Assembly: GCF_015354405.1 (NCBI RefSeq) | Contig: NZ_JADKYP010000062.1 | Location: 1 to 37,598, forward strand | Direction of reading: 5' to 3' | From: Nocardia sp. BSTN01 | GTDB taxonomy: Bacteria > Actinomycetota > Actinomycetes > Mycobacteriales > Mycobacteriaceae | DNA length: 37,598 nt | Part shown: positions 33,816 through 37,598 of the stretch, piece by piece | How the letters are laid out: every line of letters begins with the position of its first letter | Position numbering within the stretch: the stretch's first letter is position 1 | Notes under the pieces: generated by a model | What the model saw: only the letters and a program-made list of their open reading frames with translations | What the model was told of the DNA's origin: nothing | The model's database searches: none | Position numbers and translations under genes: made by a program

Positions 33816-35546
33816 TCAGGGAAAGCCGATCGGAACGGGGCTCGTCACCGGAACGGGAGTAGGGCCGGGGTCGACCGCGGCGGCGGCTCTGTCACTCCAG
33901 ATTTCGGCCGCGTCGACACGGCCGGCCATGGCGAGCACGTAGGCCAGGCAGGACATGGCGCCGGGGTGGCCGGCGTCGGCGGCTCTGCGCCACCATATTT
34001 CGGCCTCATCGGTTTGCCCTCGATGGTCAAGGATGCAGCCGAGGAGAAACATCGCTCTGGGATAGCTGGACTCGGCGGCGCTGCGGTACCAGGCTTCGGC
34101 TTCTATCATGCGGCCGGTTTTCTCCATCGCTACCGCCAAGTTGCACATAGCGACGGGACGTCCCGCCTCGGCGGCTTTGCGATACCACCACTCGCCCTCC
34201 TCGGGCCGGCCCGATTCCATCAACAGTCCGCCCAGGTTGGTCATCGCAAACGCTTCGCCCGCCTCAGCGGCTTTGCGGTACCAGGACTCGGCCTTCCCCA
34301 CTTCGCCGGAGGCTTCGAGTAACAAGCCCAGGTTGAACATCGCGGCCACGTTCCCGGCCTCAGCGGCTTTTCGATACCAGGTCTCGGCCTCCCGTTGCCT
34401 ACCTGCCTGCTGCATTGCGCAGGCCAGGTTGAACATCGAGGCCGGATGTCCGACTCCAGCGGCCCGCCGATACCAGGTTTCGGCGTCCTCCGACCTTCCC
34501 GACTCCTCCAACGTGATCGCCAAATTGAACATCGCCTTGGGATGCCCGGCATCGGCCGCCTTGCGCCACCAGGCTTCTGCCTCATCCGTCCCGCCCGAGT
34601 CATCCGCGAGCACACCGAGCCTGAACATCGCAGTGGGATGGTCGGCGTCGGCGGCTCGGCGGAACCAGAGCGCGGCCGGCTCGACCTTGCCGGCGTCCTC
34701 CAGAAGCAACCCCAGGTTGAACATCGCTATGGGCTCGCCGGTGTCGGCGGCTCGGCGGTACCAGGCCTCTCCTTGCTCGACTTGTCCCCGCTTCTCCAGC
34801 AGAACTCCCAGCGTGGTCATCGCGCCGGTGTGCCCGGCGTGGGCGGCCTTGCGGAACCACTCCTCGGCACATTCCGGACGTTCCGTCGCCTCGAGGAGTA
34901 GGGCAAGGTTGTTCATCGCCGTCAGGTGGCCGAGGTCTGCGGCGCGGCGAAACCATCTCTCGGCATCCGCCACCTGCCCTGTATCACGCAACCTCACCGC
35001 CAGGTTCGACATGGCGGTGGCGTTCCCGAGGTCTGCGGCGCGGCGAAACCACCTCTCGGCTTCGGGCGACCGACCCGTATCTTCCAGAAGCAGCCCGAGG
35101 TTGTTCATCGCGCCGGCGTGTTCGTTGTCGGCGGCGCGTCGGTACAAGGCTTCAGCCTCCTGGACACGCCCCTTGTCTTCAGCCGCGACGGCCCCGCTGA
35201 ACAGGGCGGCGGCGGAAGCTGTCGACTCCTCTGCTCCAGTAGGCGCTGTGCCCGGAGGTTTCAGGGGCGCCCCCTCCACCCTTCGCACCGCGCGCATAAC
35301 GCGCAGGGCCGCTGACTTCAACACGTGATCATGGGCCGCACCGGCATCGTCGAGATCCTCGGCCAGCGACGCCTTCTTGGCTTCAGAATCCGGCTTGCGT
35401 TCCACCGCCGAAACGTCGACGTCCGGATATCTGTCGGCGATCAATCGCTTCAAAGCACTGTAGGTGTCCGTGACCTGTTGTGCCACAGCGTTTTCAGAGC
35501 TCCCCGACGCTATCGCCGAGGCTACGAGCGTACTTACGAAGTTCAT
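33816..35546 (-). CDS. Sel1-like repeat protein with N-terminal helical domain
   Basis: A 576-aa protein. Residues 1-110 form a helical domain with AVAQQVTDTYSALKRLIADR and LAEDLDDAGAAHDHVLKSA. Comparable domains are found at the N-termini of many actinobacterial and cyanobacterial signalling or conflict proteins, placed there by memory only. From about residue 112 there are about 14 Sel1/TPR units of 32 residues, each of the form AMxNLGxLLExxGRxxEAExWYRRAADAGHP. A short Pro-rich tail follows. There is no catalytic domain, signal peptide or membrane segment, so it is a cytosolic scaffold for protein contacts. ATG 35546 follows GGAGG seven bases away. Confidence 0.85.
   Translation of the reverse strand: MNFVSTLVASAIASGSSENAVAQQVTDTYSALKRLIADRYPDVDVSAVERKPDSEAKKASLAEDLDDAGAAHDHVLKSAALRVMRAVRRVEGAPLKPPGTAPTGAEESTASAAALFSGAVAAEDKGRVQEAEALYRRAADNEHAGAMNNLGLLLEDTGRSPEAERWFRRAADLGNATAMSNLAVRLRDTGQVADAERWFRRAADLGHLTAMNNLALLLEATERPECAEEWFRKAAHAGHTGAMTTLGVLLEKRGQVEQGEAWYRRAADTGEPIAMFNLGLLLEDAGKVEPAALWFRRAADADHPTAMFRLGVLADDSGGTDEAEAWWRKAADAGHPKAMFNLAITLEESGRSEDAETWYRRAAGVGHPASMFNLACAMQQAGRQREAETWYRKAAEAGNVAAMFNLGLLLEASGEVGKAESWYRKAAEAGEAFAMTNLGGLLMESGRPEEGEWWYRKAAEAGRPVAMCNLAVAMEKTGRMIEAEAWYRSAAESSYPRAMFLLGCILDHRGQTDEAEIWWRRAADAGHPGAMSCLAYVLAMAGRVDAAEIWSDRAAAAVDPGPTPVPVTSPVPIGFP
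33880..35213 (-). repeat. About 14 tandem 96-bp coding repeats (Sel1 units)
   Basis: The 32-residue units of the Sel1 protein are encoded by 96-bp tandem units, spaced without gaps but diverged from one another in DNA. Limits are approximate, from counting the protein repeats. Confidence 0.7.
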
Positions 35547-35731
35547 GTCGAGTCCTCCCGCCTCACCCCACGATCAGTATTGCCGAACCCACCGACAACT
35601 CCGCGGGACCGAGTCGCCCGGCATCGGTCTGCCGAAGGTGCCGGAACCTCGGACGGGGCCGACAGCGTGAGAACGTGGACCTGGGGCGGCGAGCCCTCGT
35701 CGTTCGGGACACGCCGCTCGACTCGCCTGAT

Positions 35732-35759
35732 AGAACTGACTGCGACCGTCGTCAGTTCT
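35732..35759. promoter_or_regulatory. 9-10-9 palindrome before the SDR operon
   Basis: AGAACTGAC and GTCAGTTCT form a perfect 9-bp inverted repeat with a 10-nt spacer, ending 37 nt before the SDR start. It is likely an operator for a repressor not in the window; TetR-type control of fatty-acid or steroid genes is one possibility. Confidence 0.5.
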
Positions 35760-35796
35760 GCTCGGCAGAGCGACACCCAGCAGAGAGGCCAACCCG

Positions 35797-36567
35797 GTGG
35801 ACCGCAGCTCATTCCAGAAACTCTTCGACCTCAGCGGACGGACCGTGATCGTCACCGGCGGTACTCGGGGTATCGGGTTGGCGCTCGCCGAGGGGATGGC
35901 TTGTGCGGGGGCGAATGTTGTTGTCGCCAGTCGGAAGCCGGAGGCTTGTGAGAAGGCGGTGGAGCGGTTGCGGGAGTTGGGGGCCGAGGCTCTCGGGGTG
36001 CCGACCAATTTGGGGGAGATCGACGCGGTGCAGGCGTTGGTCGCGAAGACGGTGGAGACGTTCGGCGGGGTCGACATCGTGATCAACAACGCCGCGAATG
36101 CGCTGGCTCAGCCGTTGGAGGTCATGCAGAAGGCGGCGGTGGACAAGTCGTTCGCGGTGAATGTGCAGGGGCCGTTGTTTCTGGTGCAGGCGGCGCTGCC
36201 GTATCTGCGGAAGAGCAAGCATGCGGCGGTGTTGAACTTCGCGTCGATCGGGGCGTTCGGGTTCTCCGGCGGGCTGGCGATGTATTCGGCGGGGAAGGCG
36301 GCGTTGTTGTCGTTCACTCGCTCGATGGCCGCCGAATTCGCCGGCGACGGGATTCGGGTGAATGCCATCGCACCGGGTGCGGTGGATACCGATATGGTGC
36401 GCAACAACCCGCAGGAAGTGGTGGACGCGATGGCCGCGGCACCGTTGCTGCGGCGGCTCGGTGAGCCGGATGAGCTGGTCGGTCCGGCACTGCTGTTGTG
36501 TTCGGACGCAGGCAGTTTCATCACGGGACAGACGTTCGTCATCGACGGCGGCACCGTTGCGCGCTGA
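35797..36567 (+). CDS. Short-chain dehydrogenase/reductase
   Basis: A 256-aa classical SDR that uses NAD(P)H to oxidise or reduce a hydroxyl/keto group. The cofactor motif is TGGTRGIG (residues about 20-27), followed by the structural INNAAN (Ala where NNAG has Gly), and the catalytic Ser (FASIGAFG) and YSAGK (Tyr and Lys about 157 and 161). The C-terminal part with GDGIRVNAIAPGAVDTDM is typical. The GTG at 35797 follows GAGAGG. Only 18 nt separate it from the enoyl-CoA hydratase gene, so the two probably act on one acyl-CoA pathway (beta-oxidation-like). The substrate is not known. Confidence 0.93.
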   Translation: MDRSSFQKLFDLSGRTVIVTGGTRGIGLALAEGMACAGANVVVASRKPEACEKAVERLRELGAEALGVPTNLGEIDAVQALVAKTVETFGGVDIVINNAANALAQPLEVMQKAAVDKSFAVNVQGPLFLVQAALPYLRKSKHAAVLNFASIGAFGFSGGLAMYSAGKAALLSFTRSMAAEFAGDGIRVNAIAPGAVDTDMVRNNPQEVVDAMAAAPLLRRLGEPDELVGPALLLCSDAGSFITGQTFVIDGGTVAR

Positions 36568-36585
36568 ATCGCGAAGGAGGCAGGC

Positions 36586-37422
36586 ATGTCCGCGTTGACT
36601 ATCGACTATCGGTCCTCGGGTGTGGTGGTGCTGACCATCGACCGGCCGCACCGGCGCAATGCGCTGGACAATCAGACCGTCGCCGAATTGCATCGGGTAC
36701 TCGATGAGGTGAACGGCAAGCCGGAGGTGCGTGCGCTGGTCATCACCGGTGCGGGGGCCGGGTTCTCCTCCGGTGCCGATCTGAAGTCGAAACCGGAGGA
36801 TTTCACGGCCACCGGTGCGAGTCCGACCGCGGCGCTGCTGGGTGCGGCGCAGTCGCCGGTCGCGCGGATCTATGCCGGCCAGGAGTTGATGGCCTCGGCG
36901 TTCGAGAAGATCCATCGACTGCGGCAGCCGGTGATCGCGGCGGTCAACGGGGCCGCGGTCGGTGGTGGGTTCGCGCTCGCGCTGGCCTGCGATATCCGAT
37001 ACGCGAGTCGTACTGCTCGCTTCGGGGCGGTGTTCATCCGGCACGGGATCTCGGCCTGCGATATGGGGACCAGCTATCACCTGCCACGGTTGGTGGGCGC
37101 GTCACGGTCGGCCGAATTACTGCTAACCGGAAGGGTTTTCGATGCCGACGAGGCCGAGCGAATCGGGCTGGTCCTCGAGGTCGTCGGCGAGGACGAGCTG
37201 CTGGACCGGGCGATCGCCAAGGCGGAGGAGATCGCCGCCAACTCCCCGCTCGCGGTGTGGATGACCAAGGAGACGATGTGGCAGACGGTGGACGCGCCGA
37301 GTCTGCGCCACGCCCTCGACATCGAGAACCGGACGCAGGTGATGTGCAGCGCCACCGGGGAACTCGCCGAATCGTTCGGCGCGTTCCGCGACGGGGGCGA
37401 GTTCCGTTGGCGCCCATTGTGA
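36586..37422 (+). CDS. Enoyl-CoA hydratase/isomerase family protein
   Basis: A 278-aa crotonase-fold protein. The oxyanion-hole segments are GFSSGADLK (about residues 62-70) and AAVNGAAVGGGFALALACDI (about 118-137). The catalytic Glu pair of true hydratases is not obvious in the usual places: the segment after GAVFIRHGISACDMGTSYHL has Asp and no second Glu, as in many actinobacterial EchA relatives with changed chemistry. ATG 36586 follows GAAGGAGG. It is co-transcribed with the SDR gene upstream. A role in acyl-CoA degradation, perhaps of fatty acids or sterols, is likely but not proven. Confidence 0.9.
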   Translation: MSALTIDYRSSGVVVLTIDRPHRRNALDNQTVAELHRVLDEVNGKPEVRALVITGAGAGFSSGADLKSKPEDFTATGASPTAALLGAAQSPVARIYAGQELMASAFEKIHRLRQPVIAAVNGAAVGGGFALALACDIRYASRTARFGAVFIRHGISACDMGTSYHLPRLVGASRSAELLLTGRVFDADEAERIGLVLEVVGEDELLDRAIAKAEEIAANSPLAVWMTKETMWQTVDAPSLRHALDIENRTQVMCSATGELAESFGAFRDGGEFRWRPL

Positions 37423-37598
37423 ACCGGTAACCATTCGCGACGAGCGCCCGAGAGGGTTCTCACCGGCTGTGCAGGCCACATCCGAGATTGAACCAGCACC
37501 GCGCCCGGGAAGACTGATGCTGTAACTCAGCAGCGGTATACGTTCTCCCGGACGGTGCTGCATCGTGAACTAATCGTGCAAACCTCGCCACTATTGCG
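37423..37598. other. Window end, no gene seen
   Basis: 176 nt after the hydratase stop hold no supported ORF, and no strong hairpin was found. Confidence 0.4.

Noticed and set aside
33880-35213. Regular 96-bp repeats considered as a possible CRISPR-like or satellite array
   Set aside because: The period equals the 32-residue Sel1 unit and the DNA units are diverged; they are simply coding repeats.
35809-37080. A 423-codon minus-strand frame opposite the SDR and hydratase genes
   Set aside because: Antisense shadow with unlikely composition; the plus-strand genes have complete family motifs.

Overview
The window looks like chromosomal DNA of a high-GC actinobacterium, most likely Nocardia or a close mycolic-acid relative. 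The reasons are the strong G/C preference at third codon positions, frequent GTG and TTG starts, apparently leaderless genes, a DUF222/13E12-type HNH protein with a LexA-like box at its start, a LysG/LysE pair and small secreted proteins of nocardial type. This is inference from sequence alone. No tRNA, rRNA or CRISPR array was seen.

Left part (1-15.8 kb), mostly housekeeping and accessory metabolism: the 5' end of serA; two cold-shock proteins flanking a 38-residue peptide gene; a ribose/fructose-type ABC importer (binding lipoprotein, permease, single-domain ATPase); a MarR regulator with matching palindromes at its own start codon and before an AhpD/carboxymuconolactone-decarboxylase-like gene; a RibD/DHFR-fold reductase; two tandem secreted proteins ending in the same octapeptide; a TetR regulator divergent from a membrane protein; lysG divergent from lysE, with lysE read through in frame into a pyridoxamine-oxidase-like domain; a DUF222-HNH gene; a small-gene pair; a frameshifted XRE/TPR regulator; and a HAD hydrolase.

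Central part (about 15.9-31 kb), a defence island related to DISARM. On the minus strand, in transcription order, lie a 79-aa helical protein, a 1569-aa fusion of a GHKL (sacsin-like) ATPase and an SF2 helicase, a UvrD/PcrA-type SF1 helicase, a DrmA-like helicase and a DrmB-like DUF1998 protein. The last three overlap by 4 nt each. Divergent from them are two C5-cytosine DNA methyltransferase-like genes. The first has Arg where the catalytic Cys of motif IV should be, and the second has an intact PPCQ. No DrmC-like phospholipase D gene, SNF2-type DrmD or adenine methylase is present, so this is not a textbook class 1 or class 2 DISARM. A reasonable model, by inference, is that the methyltransferase pair marks self DNA while the three helicases and the GHKL ATPase recognise and process unmarked invading DNA.

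Right part (31-37.6 kb): a decayed IS5-type transposase, a possible small gene, an N-terminally cut Uma2 gene abutting a fragment of a glyoxalase/VOC gene (a rearrangement scar), a secreted DUF1460 amidase-like protein, a Sel1-repeat protein of 14 units, and an SDR plus enoyl-CoA hydratase operon behind a 9-10-9 palindrome.
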